A stretch of DNA of 64,000 bases from Roseiarcus sp963824475 (GTDB taxonomy: Bacteria > Pseudomonadota > Alphaproteobacteria > Rhizobiales > Beijerinckiaceae): the NCBI GenBank assembly GCA_963824475.1, contig CAWGPR010000012.1, positions 620,001 to 684,000 of the forward strand, given 5' to 3'. A program made the translations under genes and the position numbers. Shown in pieces: positions 39,966 to 49,281 of this stretch (the stretch's first letter is position 1; each line of letters begins with the position of its first letter). Under the pieces are notes generated by a model that did no database searches, was not told the origin of the DNA, and saw only the letters and a list, made by a program, of their open reading frames with translations.

Positions 39966-41066
39966 ATGGAAATCACCGCCGCAGTCGCGCGCGCCGCCGG
40001 CGCGCCGTTCACGATCGAGACGATCGCGATCGAGGATCCGCGCGACGACGAGGTTCTCGTCCGGCTGGTCGCAACCGGGATTTGTCACACCGACATCTCG
40101 ATGCGCGACCACAAGATCTATCCGGTGCCGCAGCCGGTCGTGCTGGGCCACGAGGGGGCGGGGATCGTCGAGCGCGTCGGCCGCGCGGTCACCAAGGTCG
40201 CGCCGGGCGACCATGTCATTCTGACCTCCGGGTCGTGCGGACATTGCCCAAGCTGCGAGTCGGGCCTGCCGATCTATTGCTACCATTTCAACGAGCACAA
40301 CTTTCGTGGGAGCCGCGCCGACGGCACCAGCCCGCTGTCCAAGGGCGGCGAGATGATCCACTATTTCCAGGCGCAGTCGTCATTCGCGACCCGCTCGATC
40401 TGCCGCGACCGCAACGTCGTTCGCGCGCCCAAAGACGCGCCGCTCGAAATGCTCGGGCCCTTCGGCTGCGGCATGATGACAGGCGCCGGAGCGATCATCA
40501 ATTCCATGACGGTCGACGTCGGCAATTCCGTCGCCGTATTCGGTGCGGGAGCGGTCGGGCTCAGCGCCGTCATGGCCGCCAAGCTCGTCGGCGCGGCGAC
40601 CATCGTCGCGGTCGACAGGGTCGATTCCCGCCTCGACCTGGCGCGCGACCTCGGGGCCACCGATCTCGTCAATTCGGCGCGCGAGGACGCAACCGCCGCC
40701 ATCAAGCGAATCACCAGGGGAAACGGGCTCAATTACGCGCTCGACACCACGGCCAACATGGGCGTGCTGCGTCTGGCGATCAACGCGCTGGCGCCGCGCG
40801 GGGTCTGCGGCTTCGTCGGCGGCGCGCCTCCCGGCATGGAGCTGACGATCAACGTCGAGCACGTGATGGTCGGCGGGCGCACGATCCGCGGCATCATCGA
40901 AGGCGATTCCAACGCCGACGTCTTTCTGCCGAAACTGGTAGAGCTGTTTGTGAAAGGACGCTTCCCGATCGACAAGATGATCAAGTTCTACCCGTTCGCC
41001 GAGATCAACACGGCCGTCGAGGAAGCCGTCAGCGGCAAGGTCGTGAAGCCCGTGCTGCGCTTCTGA
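39966..41066 (+). CDS. zinc alcohol dehydrogenase, aryl-alcohol type
   Basis: Medium-chain NAD-dependent dehydrogenase resembling benzyl-alcohol dehydrogenase (XylB/AreB), oxidising an alcohol to an aldehyde. 366 residues from MEITAAVARAAGAPFTIETI, with GAAGGAG upstream. Catalytic zinc ligands are C40 and H62/E63 (GICHTD, GHEGAGIVE). Structural zinc cysteines are C91, C94, C97 and C105. The Rossmann motif is VFGAGAVGLSAVMAAKLVGA. Last intact gene of the plus-strand operon; a 7-bp GC hairpin (41067-41085) immediately follows the stop and may aid termination. Confidence 0.9.
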   Translation: MEITAAVARAAGAPFTIETIAIEDPRDDEVLVRLVATGICHTDISMRDHKIYPVPQPVVLGHEGAGIVERVGRAVTKVAPGDHVILTSGSCGHCPSCESGLPIYCYHFNEHNFRGSRADGTSPLSKGGEMIHYFQAQSSFATRSICRDRNVVRAPKDAPLEMLGPFGCGMMTGAGAIINSMTVDVGNSVAVFGAGAVGLSAVMAAKLVGAATIVAVDRVDSRLDLARDLGATDLVNSAREDATAAIKRITRGNGLNYALDTTANMGVLRLAINALAPRGVCGFVGGAPPGMELTINVEHVMVGGRTIRGIIEGDSNADVFLPKLVELFVKGRFPIDKMIKFYPFAEINTAVEEAVSGKVVKPVLRF

Positions 41067-41075
41067 TCCGCCGCG

Positions 41076-41236
41076 TCACGGCGGACCTGACGCGACCTCA
41101 TGGCCGGCCATGAGGTCCAGCGCCTTGACGAGCCCGGAATGGTCGAGGTCGGCGAGGCCATTGGCCGCGCAAGCCTGAAAGAGTTGCTGGCACAGCGCGG
41201 TGTTGGGAAGCGACAGGCCGAGCTCCCGCGCGCCGC
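41076..41236 (-). pseudogene. tartronate-semialdehyde reductase C-terminal remnant
   Basis: The minus strand encodes SGARELGLSLPNTALCQQLF, QACAANGLADLDHSGLVKAL and DLMAGHEVASGPP before a TGA at 41078-41076. This is the C-terminal helix region of 2-hydroxy-3-oxopropionate reductase / 3-hydroxyisobutyrate dehydrogenase proteins. Everything upstream of it is missing, and it abuts the stop codon of the following 3-hydroxyacyl-CoA dehydrogenase gene, so it is a deletion scar. Confidence 0.7.
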
Positions 41237-42178
41237 TCACGAAGGGGCGTCCTCATCGCGTTCGGCGCCTGGCTCTGGCGGCTGGGCGAGAAAGCGCTGC
41301 AGCCGCGCGCGCACGGCGTCGGCCTGTTCCTTCGTCCAGCTGCGGAAGCCCCTGCCCGTCTTCATGCCGAGATCGCCCTTGGCGACCAACGCCTCGAGAT
41401 ACGGATGCGTTCGCGCCGTCACGTCGAGATGCGGCATCAGCACTTCGTGTATGTTCCTCGTCAGGTCGAGGCCGACAAGATCGGATTGCTCCATCGGTCC
41501 CAGCACCGCCATGCGCGCGCCAAAGCCGAGCTTGACCACGTCGTCGATCGTCTTTGCGTCGCAGACGCCCGCGGCGACCAGCGCAATCGCTTCGCGCTTC
41601 AGGGCGTGCTGCAGCCGGTTGCCGATGAAGCCGGGAATGTCGCGATGAACAAGAACCGGATGGCGTCCCGCCCGCCTGAGAAGGGCTATCGCCTGGTCCG
41701 CCGCCGGGCGGTTCTCCGCGCCCATCAGCACGACCTCGACGAGCTTGATGAGATGAGGCGGATTCCAGAAATGCGTCCCCAGCACGCGCCGCTTGTCGCG
41801 CACAGGGGCGCTGAGTTCGGCGATCGGAATCGAGGAGGTGTTGCTTGCAAGAACCGCCGTCTCCGGCGTCAGCCGGTCGAGCTCGGCGAAGATCGCCTGT
41901 TTCAGCTGGAGCCGCTCGGGAGCCGCCTCGAAGACGAAGTCCGCCCCTGTGACGGCTAGCGACAGGTCCGTCGTCCCTCGGATGCCACTCGGCCGTCGCT
42001 CGTCAACGCCGAGCGCTGCCGCGGTTTCGTCTAGACGCCGCGGCAGAGCTTCGATCGCCTTCGCGTCGGGATCCTGGATGCGAACCTCGCAACCCGCCTC
42101 GGCGAACAGAAAGCCGATGGCGTGGCCCATCAGGCCGGCGCCGAGGACGGCGACGACGGGTTCCGACACGCCGGTCAT
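41237..42178 (-). CDS. 3-hydroxyacyl-CoA dehydrogenase family, paralogue 2
   Basis: NAD-dependent dehydrogenase of 313 residues with Rossmann GAGLMGHAIGFLFAEAG, SNTSSIPIAELSAP, HFWNPPHLIKLVEVV, IPGFIGNRLQHALKREAIAL and the C-terminal GLDLTRNIHEVLMPHLD...GDLGMKTGRGF. It is clearly paralogous to the first half of the fusion at 35469 but stops alone, without a BKACE part. The ATG overlaps the stop of the preceding SDR gene (ATGA), so the minus-strand set is translationally coupled. Confidence 0.9.
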   Translation of the reverse strand: MTGVSEPVVAVLGAGLMGHAIGFLFAEAGCEVRIQDPDAKAIEALPRRLDETAAALGVDERRPSGIRGTTDLSLAVTGADFVFEAAPERLQLKQAIFAELDRLTPETAVLASNTSSIPIAELSAPVRDKRRVLGTHFWNPPHLIKLVEVVLMGAENRPAADQAIALLRRAGRHPVLVHRDIPGFIGNRLQHALKREAIALVAAGVCDAKTIDDVVKLGFGARMAVLGPMEQSDLVGLDLTRNIHEVLMPHLDVTARTHPYLEALVAKGDLGMKTGRGFRSWTKEQADAVRARLQRFLAQPPEPGAERDEDAPS

Positions 42179-42978
42179 CCGGCAGTGAAGCCGCCGTCCA
42201 CGTACATGATCTGGCCGGTGCAAAAATTGGAGGCGGGCGAGAGGAGATAGAGCGCCATGCCGACCAGGTCCTCGGGCTCGCCAAGCCGGCCTAAGGGAAT
42301 TCGGGAGAGAGTGCGGGTGCGCGTGGCCTTGCCGACTTCATCGTCCCTCCACATCCATTCCGTGAGCTTGGACCGGAAAGTGGTCGGCGCAATGGCGTTG
42401 ACGGTGATGCCGTATTTCGCCCATTCGGTCGCCAGCACGTGGGTCAGCCCGTCGGTCGCGCCTTTCGATGCGCAATAGGCTGTGTATCCCGAGAAGTTGC
42501 CGTGACGCCCGCGGGTCGAGGACATCAGGATCGCCTTGCCCCTGACGCCTTCCTTGATCCAGTAGCTGCCGACCGCCTTGGCCATCAGCCACGCGCCGCG
42601 CACGTTCGCATCCATCACCATCTGCCAATCCTCGTAGGGCTGGTCCTGGATGAAGCCGGCCTTGTTCGTGCCCGAGCCGACAACGAGCAAGTCGACCTTG
42701 CCGAACGTGTTAAGCGCCAGCTTCAGCATCGCCTCGGCGTCTTCGAGACGATCCGGCCGCCGCGCGATGGTGGCGGCCTGGCCGCCGACTTCCTTCACTT
42801 CGCACGCAACCCCGGCGAGTTCGGTCTCGCTGCCCGAGGCGAGCGCGACCTTGGCGCCGAGCGCCGCCAGAGAAATGGCGCATGCGCGGCCAAACGCCCC
42901 GGAGGCGCCGGTGATCAGCGCAACCTTGCCGGATACGTCGAACAGGGAAAGAGGGTTGCGGAGCGTTTCGGCAATCAT
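42175..42978 (-). CDS. short-chain dehydrogenase/reductase, paralogue 2
   Basis: SDR of 267 residues, starting MIAETLRNPLSLFDVSGKVA. It has TGASGAFG, a catalytic serine in ILMSSTRGRHG, YCASK, and the C-terminal LYLLSPASNFCTGQIMYVDG. It is similar along its length to the SDR at 34518-35456 and defines where that protein should begin. It overlaps the genes on both sides by four bases (ATGA), so cyclase 2, SDR and dehydrogenase are one coupled operon. Confidence 0.92.
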   Translation of the reverse strand: MIAETLRNPLSLFDVSGKVALITGASGAFGRACAISLAALGAKVALASGSETELAGVACEVKEVGGQAATIARRPDRLEDAEAMLKLALNTFGKVDLLVVGSGTNKAGFIQDQPYEDWQMVMDANVRGAWLMAKAVGSYWIKEGVRGKAILMSSTRGRHGNFSGYTAYCASKGATDGLTHVLATEWAKYGITVNAIAPTTFRSKLTEWMWRDDEVGKATRTRTLSRIPLGRLGEPEDLVGMALYLLSPASNFCTGQIMYVDGGFTAG

Positions 42979-43781
42979 ATCCGTCGCTTCCCTGTTTCGA
43001 TGCGGAATGTCTGATCGGGGTCGACGACGGCGATGACGCGGACGCCGCATCCTTCGCCTTCCGGCCATCGCCAGGGGAACGCCATGAAGGTGCAGCGCTT
43101 GCCCGTGATGGCGTCGAGATCGCCGTTGACGTTCTCGATGCCGGGGATGCCGCCTTTGACCATCAACGTTTTGTGTGCGACCTCCCAGTAGGGGAAATCC
43201 TTCATGACGTCGCGGCCGGTCGCACGGCGATACTCCTCGAAGAGGTGCGGGTGGGAAGGCCCCGGCCCGTGGTCGACGAGCTTGGTTCCCAGCGGATGAT
43301 CGAGGGCCTGCACGTCGACGCCCACCATTTTGACTTGCTTCTCGACCAGCCATTCGGCCGCCTCTTTGTAGAGGCCCGGCGAGTAGGCGTAATACTCGTC
43401 GGTATCGGCGAGTTTGCGATGCGTGCCGGTGTTGATCATGACGATGTCGTTCCTGCGGATCGTCGGAGTGGCGCGCTCGAGATCGTCGGCGGTGGTGACG
43501 CCCCACTTGCCCTTCGGGATCGATACCGCGACGCCGGAGCCGAAGAAGCGCCAGATCGGATAGCCGGCGAGGGTCGGCGTGTTCTCCGTGACGTGCAGCG
43601 GCGCGTCCATATGGGTGCCGCGATGCATGATGCCCTCGAACTCGGTGACATAGACGCCGTGATTGGCGTGGTACTGAAGGGTCAGCACGTTGACGCCGGG
43701 CGCAGACGGCCATTCCGGCATGCCATGCCCCCAGCGCGCGCTGAGGTTGTAGAACTTCTGGCGAGACGTCTTGGTCTTCAT
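42975..43781 (-). CDS. cyclase-family metal hydrolase, paralogue 2
   Basis: 268 residues, start MKTKTSRQKFYNLSARWGHG. The metal motif is intact and closest to the family consensus: H53, H57, D59, H63 in HRGTHMDAPLH. Late motif GIENVNGDLDAITGKRCTF and the Trp-rich AFPWRWPEGEGCGVRVIAVV end match paralogue 1. Intact and probably the active minus-strand cyclase. Confidence 0.9.
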   Translation of the reverse strand: MKTKTSRQKFYNLSARWGHGMPEWPSAPGVNVLTLQYHANHGVYVTEFEGIMHRGTHMDAPLHVTENTPTLAGYPIWRFFGSGVAVSIPKGKWGVTTADDLERATPTIRRNDIVMINTGTHRKLADTDEYYAYSPGLYKEAAEWLVEKQVKMVGVDVQALDHPLGTKLVDHGPGPSHPHLFEEYRRATGRDVMKDFPYWEVAHKTLMVKGGIPGIENVNGDLDAITGKRCTFMAFPWRWPEGEGCGVRVIAVVDPDQTFRIETGKRRI

Positions 43782-43796
43782 AGCGTTCGTTCCGCG

Positions 43797-44602
43797 TCAG
43801 GCCGCGCCCGGTTCGAGTCGGTAGGTTCCGGCGGGATCAAGCAGAGCCATGAAGCGGATCGGGCAGGCGTCGCCCTCGAACCAGTTCCAGGATAGGCGTG
43901 GAACGTGCAGCGCTTGCCCAGGAGCGCGTCAAGATCGCCGCCGGCGTTTTCGACGGTCGGGACGCCGGCACCGAGCAGCCGGCGATGCGCCGGGTTCCAG
44001 TCGGGAAAATCCGCTGTCGCGCTGCGGCCGGTCGCGGCCTCGTAGTCGCGCGCTAGACGCTCCATCTGCGGGCCGTTGCGATGGGGGCCGAGCGAGGTCG
44101 CGAGGGGATGATCGATTTGCGGCGTATCGACGGCGACCAGCTTGACCCCGCGCTCGACGAGCCAGTCCGCCGCGTCTAGGCTCAGCCCTGGCGACCGCCC
44201 GAAATATTCGATGCTGTCGCTGTATTTCTGATGCCAGCCCGTGACGATCACCACGATGTCATCAGCCTCGACGGCGGGCGTCGCGGAGGCAAGGTCGGCC
44301 GCCGTCACGATTGCCCAGGCGCCCTTCGGGATCGAGAGCACGACGCCCGAGCCGAAGCAGCGCTCAAGGTCGATCTCGCCCACTCCCGCGCCCTTCTGGA
44401 CGAGATGACGGGGCGCGTTGAGGTGAGGGCCCGAATGCATGATCATGCGGATGCGATGCGCCATCACGCCGTTCTTGGCGTGCGTCGTCGAGCGATAGAG
44501 CTTCACGTCTTCGAAGCCAGGCAGGGTCGGAACGCCATGCCCCCATTCATGGCTCAGCTCGTAAAAGACGAGGCCCGTGTCGGGTTCGACAATACCTGCC
44601 AT
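43797..44602 (-). pseudogene. cyclase-family hydrolase, paralogue 3, degenerate
   Basis: Starts MAGIVEPDTGLVFYELSHEW at 44602. The metal motif has changed to HSGPHLNAPRH (T59 to Pro, D62 to Asn), losing the Asp ligand. Near 43891 a base is missing after RCTFHAYP. The current frame continues out of phase to 43778. Restoring the frame gives WNWFEGDACPIRFMALLDPA and an ending EPGAA with a stop at 43797-43799, matching the other paralogues. Both changes point to loss of function. Confidence 0.82.
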
Positions 44603-44775
44603 TGCGCGTCTCTCGGGCGGGGCGGCGTCGGACTTACCAGCCGGCGGCTCGGCCTCCAATCTCGCGCGCCGCGGGACGAGCGGCCAATTCAAAGCCACGC
44701 AATGGCGATAACCAGAACTAATGGGAGGCGGCGCGGCGCGCCGGCCGGGTTTCGTCGCGACGAGCGGGGTTCCGC

Positions 44776-45665
44776 CTATGAGGAAAGCGACGCGCGCAAA
44801 ATCGCCTTGAAGCTTTCCACCGGCCGAATCGGCCGGCTTGTACGGCGGTACGCGATGCCGGCCTGCAATTCCCAGAACGTACCGTCATGGGGAATGCGCG
44901 CCAGGCCGAATTTCTCAGCGTCTTTCAGCATGCGTTCTGGGATGTGCGCGAGGAAGTCGCCCTGCTGAAGGATCTTGATGATGCCGGTTGACACGGTTTC
45001 GACCGCGATGACCGGCGGCTCAACGCTGTTGGCGACGAAGTAGGAGCCGATCCGGCTGGTGCCGACGCGATCATTGGCGAGCACGACCCACGGATATTTC
45101 GACAATTGCTCGGCGCTCGCCGCGTTCTCGCGCGCGAGCGGATGCGTCGCCCGGCCGACGAGGACATGGCGGATCGAACAGAAGCGGCTCCTTGATGATT
45201 TCAGGCTGCGAGGGGAAATCCAGGGTGCTGCAGACGATGTCGATGTCTCCGCTCAGGAGGTCCGGCACTAGCGTGTCGATCACGCCTCCTGTCAGGCGTG
45301 TCTTGACCTTCGGATATTGCCGGAAAAAGGAGGCGATGACCGGAGGCAGGAGCATCGTGATCCACACGGGACCCGCGCCGATGCGCAGCACGCCCGTCAG
45401 TCCCTGCTCCAGCGCGCTGATCTCGGCCAGGGCGTGCCGGTACTCGAGGTCCATCAGCTTCGCGCGGCGGGCGAGAATCTCGCCCTGCCGCGTGAGCGCG
45501 ACGCCAGTCGGGAGGCGGTCGAACAGCGAGACGCCGATGATCGGATTCGAGCTGCCGGACGCTGCGGGTGATCGCGGGCTGACTGATGTTCAGCGACTCG
45601 GAAGCCGAGGTGATGTTGCGTTTTTCGGCGACGGCGAGGAAATGACGAAGGAGGCGCGATTGCAT
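44776..45665 (-). pseudogene. LysR-family regulator with two frameshifts
   Basis: Three frames give one LysR protein. The helix-turn-helix MQSRLLRHFLAVAEKRNITS...ISQPAITRSVRQLES is followed by a shift near 45547 into GVSLFDRLPTGVALTRQGEI and the effector domain LEQGLTGVLRIGAGPVWITM. A second shift near 45170 leads into HVLVGRATHPLARENAASAE and YPWVVLANDRVGTSRIGSYF to the end. Full length would be about 297 residues. As the only LysR gene in the island it may once have controlled the minus-strand catabolic and transport genes. Confidence 0.85.
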
Positions 45666-45770
45666 AGTGAAATGTCGGCCACTCCATCGAGGCGTCGTTG
45701 CGATCGCGCGCCCCGCCCGCCAGATTTAGCATTACTTTTCGTTATGACCAACGGGCGCGGCCCAGTGCGG

Positions 45771-46560
45771 TCAGACCTCGAAAATCTTTTTTCGGTCTGA
45801 TGCATGCACTTGCCGGGCCCGCCGGGGGCCGATGAAGTAGTTGCCGCAGATGACCGCGAAATGCGACGCGGTTTCGTAGCGGGGATGAACGGCCAGACAC
45901 ATGCCCGAGCGAAGCGGCATGGTCTCGTCGCGGCGTATCAGCGGCCGCTCCACGATGTTGCATCCTTGACCGTGGCTGTAGAGGCGGCGCTCGACCGGCA
46001 GTCCCGGGCTCTGCATGAAGGAATCGTGCGCGGCCGCGACCGCCCCGGACGCCACGCCGGGAAGCATGTGCCGGAGCGTGGCGTTCTGCGCCTCCTGCAC
46101 CGCGACGAAGCCGTCGAGAAGTTCGGCGGAAGCGCGGCCGAGAACGATCGTGCGCGCCAGCTCCGCATAGAAGCCTCCCGGGCCATTCACCTCGATCAGA
46201 AGCGAGAGATGGTCGCCCTTGGCGAGCCTGCGCCCCTGGAAATGCCTGCCGAGGAATTTCGCAGGGGCGCCCAGCGGCGTCGAGCATGATGCTTTGTTGG
46301 CTGCCTATGAGCTGGGCGTGGCGCCATGCCGCGGCGGTCACCTCGAAGTCGCGCATGCCGGGTTTGATCACCTCGAGCACGTGGGCGAAGGCCGCGTCCT
46401 GAAGCGCTGCGCATTGCCGTATCAGCGACATTTCCTCTTCGCTCTTGATTGCTCGACTGCATCAGCAGCGCGTCGATCCCGTGTTTGTCCATCGCGGCGC
46501 GGACGGGGCCCGGCGCCGGGCGAGTTCCGCGTCCGAAACGCGGGCGGGAACGCGATCGGT
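45771..46560 (-). pseudogene. M24-family (creatinase/Xaa-Pro peptidase-like) pseudogene
   Basis: Fragments of one M24 metallopeptidase-fold protein. An N-terminal piece (VSDAELARRR, AAMDKHGIDALLMQSSNQ) is joined by an internal deletion to EEEMSLIRQCAALQDAAFAH and DFEVTAAAWRHAQLIGSQQS. A frameshift near 46270 then leads into KGDHLSLLIEVNGPGGFYAE and the catalytic-domain end HGQGCNIVERPLIRRDETMP...GMCLAVHP. Most of the N-terminal creatinase domain and several metal ligands are absent. It lies downstream of livM on the same strand. Confidence 0.78.
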
Positions 46561-46577
46561 ATCGTCTACGGTCCTGC

Positions 46578-47672
46578 CTATCCGCCGACTTCCGCGGCGG
46601 GTCGCCCGGCGTGCGCCGTTGGGGCGACGCGAGACACGGAGGTCGTGACAAGCCGCCGCGCGAGCGGAAACAGGTGCCAGCCATAGCGGTCGGCGAAATA
46701 TCCCCAGAGGCCCGTCGGCGCTCTGATCATGATGACGATCGCGACGATGCCCAGGATGATGAGATAGGCGCTCGCGAGGTCGGCAAGATACTCGCGCAGC
46801 AGGAAGAAGACGAGCGTGCCGAAAAACGGTCCTTCCACGCGTCCGATGCCGCCGATCACGGTGATGAAGATCACGTTAACTGTCCAGTCGTTCAGGCTAA
46901 ATGCTGAGAACGGCGTTATGCTCAGCTTTCGCAGGAAGATCATCGACCCTACGACTGCCGTCGCGACGCCAGCGACCACGAACGCCACCATGCGCGTGCG
47001 GTTGACGTCGATTCCGTTCGACTTGGCCGCCTCCTCGTTGTCCCGAATTGCGGTGAGCGCCAAGCCGTATCGCGAGCGCAACAGCATGATGATGGCTCCA
47101 ACAACTCCGAGAGTGAGCGCCAGAAAAATCCAGTAGATCGTGAATTCGCGCCCGTCCCGGGTCGGCGCAATCGCCCTGACGACCGTCGCAGGAAGGCTGA
47201 TGCCCGAGCCGCCACCGACCGCGGGCGCCTGCTGGAAGACCTGAACGAGCACTTCGGCGATAACCCATGAGCCAATGGTGAAGTAAGGGCCGCGCAGTCT
47301 CTGCAGCAGAAGAATGACGGGTGTCGCCGCAAGGCCTCCCACGATTCCGGCGAGCGGCAGGCCGAGCAGCGGATTGAGGCCCAGCCAGAGCGAACCGAGG
47401 TAGAGTGTGTAGCCACCAAGCCCGACGAAGGCCTGTTGCCCTACGGAGACAAGTCCGGCATAGCCGGCAAGCAGGTTCCACAGGCTCGCGAGGGCGAGAT
47501 AGGAGTAGATCTCCGTCAAGAGGCGCAGCGTCTGCCGATCGCTCCAGAATGGGGCGGCGGCGAGCACGACGACGAGAAAGGCCCAGAAGACGAGGGCGAT
47601 CCGGGTCACCCTGTCCGAGTGCGACACATGGATCCCGAGCGACGCGCCAGGATCCGAAGACGCATCCATCAC
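46578..47672 (-). CDS. branched-chain-type ABC transporter permease LivM
   Basis: Inner-membrane permease of a HAAT-family (Liv-type) uptake system, 364 residues with about ten helices. Typical motifs are SLWNLLAGYAGLVSVGQQAFVGLGGYTLYL, LRGPYFTIGSWVIAEVLV and the EAA-loop NGIDVNRTRMVAFVVAGVA. It overlaps livH by four bases. The substrate may be an amino acid or, as with many catabolic-island Liv systems, an aromatic or carboxylic acid. Confidence 0.9.
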   Translation of the reverse strand: MMDASSDPGASLGIHVSHSDRVTRIALVFWAFLVVVLAAAPFWSDRQTLRLLTEIYSYLALASLWNLLAGYAGLVSVGQQAFVGLGGYTLYLGSLWLGLNPLLGLPLAGIVGGLAATPVILLLQRLRGPYFTIGSWVIAEVLVQVFQQAPAVGGGSGISLPATVVRAIAPTRDGREFTIYWIFLALTLGVVGAIIMLLRSRYGLALTAIRDNEEAAKSNGIDVNRTRMVAFVVAGVATAVVGSMIFLRKLSITPFSAFSLNDWTVNVIFITVIGGIGRVEGPFFGTLVFFLLREYLADLASAYLIILGIVAIVIMIRAPTGLWGYFADRYGWHLFPLARRLVTTSVSRVAPTAHAGRPAAEVGG

Positions 47673-48529
47673 GCCACCTTCGGAAGCAGGCCTTGCGGCC
47701 GGAGGAGAAGAACGACGAAGAAGGCGACGTGACCGGCGATGAAGGGAAGCCCCACGTTGATTTCGCCGCCGATCGCTTGCGCGACCCCTAGGAGGATTCC
47801 GCCCGCCAGCGTTCCCCAGAGATTGCCGAGGCCTCCGATGATAATGGCTTCAAAGCCGAAAATGAGCAGCAGCGGGCCTGAGAACGGGCTGAAATTGGTG
47901 CGGATCCCGATGAACACGCCCGCCACCGCCACGATCGCGAGCGACAGCGCCATCGCGAGCGCGAAGATGTGCCGGGTCTCCAGCCCCATCAGCTGGGCGA
48001 TCGGCTCGTCGTCGGAGGTGGCGCGAAAGGCCCGGCCGAAGGCGGTGTGATAGAAGAGCAACTGCAACGCGCCGATGATCGCGACCGCGGTCGCGAACTG
48101 GATGGCCGGCAGCGCACCGATCAACAATTCGTTGTTGATTTTCCAGCTCGCGATCTCGATCGGCCCCGCCTGCAATCGATGGATGTCGGCCGTGAACATG
48201 AGCAGGAGCACGTTCTGGATGACGATGGAAAGGCTGAGGGTGACGAGGAGGGGAGGCAGCTCCGCGCCAAGCGTAAAGTTCAACAGGCCGCGCTGCAGGG
48301 CATAGCCGGCGAGAGCCGCAACTGGAACTACGACCAGCAGAGTTGTGAAGGGGCTCACGCCCATCATCTGCATCATGAAATAGGCCATGTAGGCGGCGAC
48401 GACGATCAGGTCTCCGTGGGCGATGTTGACGATTCGCATGACCCCGAAGATCAAGGACAGTCCAGCCGCGAACAGCGCGTAGAGGCCGCCGAGCAATACG
48501 CCCTGAATGATGGTGTTGATCCACTGCAT
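47669..48529 (-). CDS. branched-chain-type ABC transporter permease LivH
   Basis: 286 residues, partner permease of LivM. It starts MQWINTIIQGVLLGGLYALF, with IFGVMRIVNIAHGDLIVVAAYMAY, the EAA-loop SDDEPIAQLMGLETRHIFAL and FGFEAIIIGGLGNLWGTLAGG. A longer open frame upstream overlaps livF and is rejected. The start lies 5 bp downstream of the livF stop. Confidence 0.92.
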   Translation of the reverse strand: MQWINTIIQGVLLGGLYALFAAGLSLIFGVMRIVNIAHGDLIVVAAYMAYFMMQMMGVSPFTTLLVVVPVAALAGYALQRGLLNFTLGAELPPLLVTLSLSIVIQNVLLLMFTADIHRLQAGPIEIASWKINNELLIGALPAIQFATAVAIIGALQLLFYHTAFGRAFRATSDDEPIAQLMGLETRHIFALAMALSLAIVAVAGVFIGIRTNFSPFSGPLLLIFGFEAIIIGGLGNLWGTLAGGILLGVAQAIGGEINVGLPFIAGHVAFFVVLLLRPQGLLPKVA

Positions 48530-48534
48530 CGGAT

Positions 48535-49281
48535 TCAAACTCCGAAATAGGCGGCCTTTATCGCGTCGCGTCCCAGCGAAGCCGAAGGTCCCTCGAGCGA
48601 TACGCGTCCCTCCTGCAGGCAATAGACCTGGGAGGACGAGGCGAGCGCTTGCAGAGTGTCCTGCTCGACAATTACAACGGCGACGCCCTGGGCAACGACC
48701 GCGTTGAGGCGGGCGTAGATGTCCTTCACCACGATCGGCGCAAGACCGAGACTGAGCTCGTCGCAAAGCAACAGCCGGGGATTGGACATGAGCGCGCGCC
48801 CGATCGCGACCATTTGCTGCTGGCCGCCCGAGAGCGAGATGCTGGGGTGATCGCGCCGCTCGGCCAGCATCGGGAAAAGGTCGAAAATGCTATCAAGCGT
48901 CCACGGGCCCGGCCGGCCAAGCTGACCGCCGATCAGCAGATTTTCCTTGACCGTGAGAGATCGGAACAGGCGCCGTCCCTCGGGCACCATGGCAATTCCG
49001 CGCTGGATGAGCTTGGACGGCCGCATTCCGCCGACCGGTTCGCCGTCGAAGACGATCATGTCGAGTTCGGCGCGCAGCAATCCGACGATCGTGTTGAGCA
49101 AGGTGCTCTTGCCGGCGCCGTTGGCGCCGATGACCGCGACGACCTGTCGCTCCCGCACCACCAACGATACGCCGTAAAGCGCCTGGAAATCGCCGTAGAA
49201 GGCGGTGAGCGCCTTGACTTTGAGCAAGGTCTTCTCGTCCGCCCCGGCGCGCGCATGAGGCAAGACGGCCTGGTCAGTCAC
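48535..49281 (-). CDS. branched-chain-type ABC transporter ATPase LivF
   Basis: 248 residues. Walker A GANGAGKSTL, signature LSGGQQQMVAIGRALM, Walker B LLLCDELSLGLAP and the H-loop region VVIVEQD. The YGDFQALYGVSL start segment is typical of LivF. It overlaps livG by eight bases; the operon order is livK-livG-livF-livH-livM. Confidence 0.93.
   Translation of the reverse strand: MTDQAVLPHARAGADEKTLLKVKALTAFYGDFQALYGVSLVVRERQVVAVIGANGAGKSTLLNTIVGLLRAELDMIVFDGEPVGGMRPSKLIQRGIAMVPEGRRLFRSLTVKENLLIGGQLGRPGPWTLDSIFDLFPMLAERRDHPSISLSGGQQQMVAIGRALMSNPRLLLCDELSLGLAPIVVKDIYARLNAVVAQGVAVVIVEQDTLQALASSSQVYCLQEGRVSLEGPSASLGRDAIKAAYFGV

Noticed and set aside
41094..41117. Perfect 24-bp palindrome between two convergent genes, like an operator or terminator
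   Set aside because: It lies inside the reductase remnant and encodes DLMAGHEV; the Met-Ala-Gly-His codons make the symmetry, there is no T run, and relatives keep the residues.
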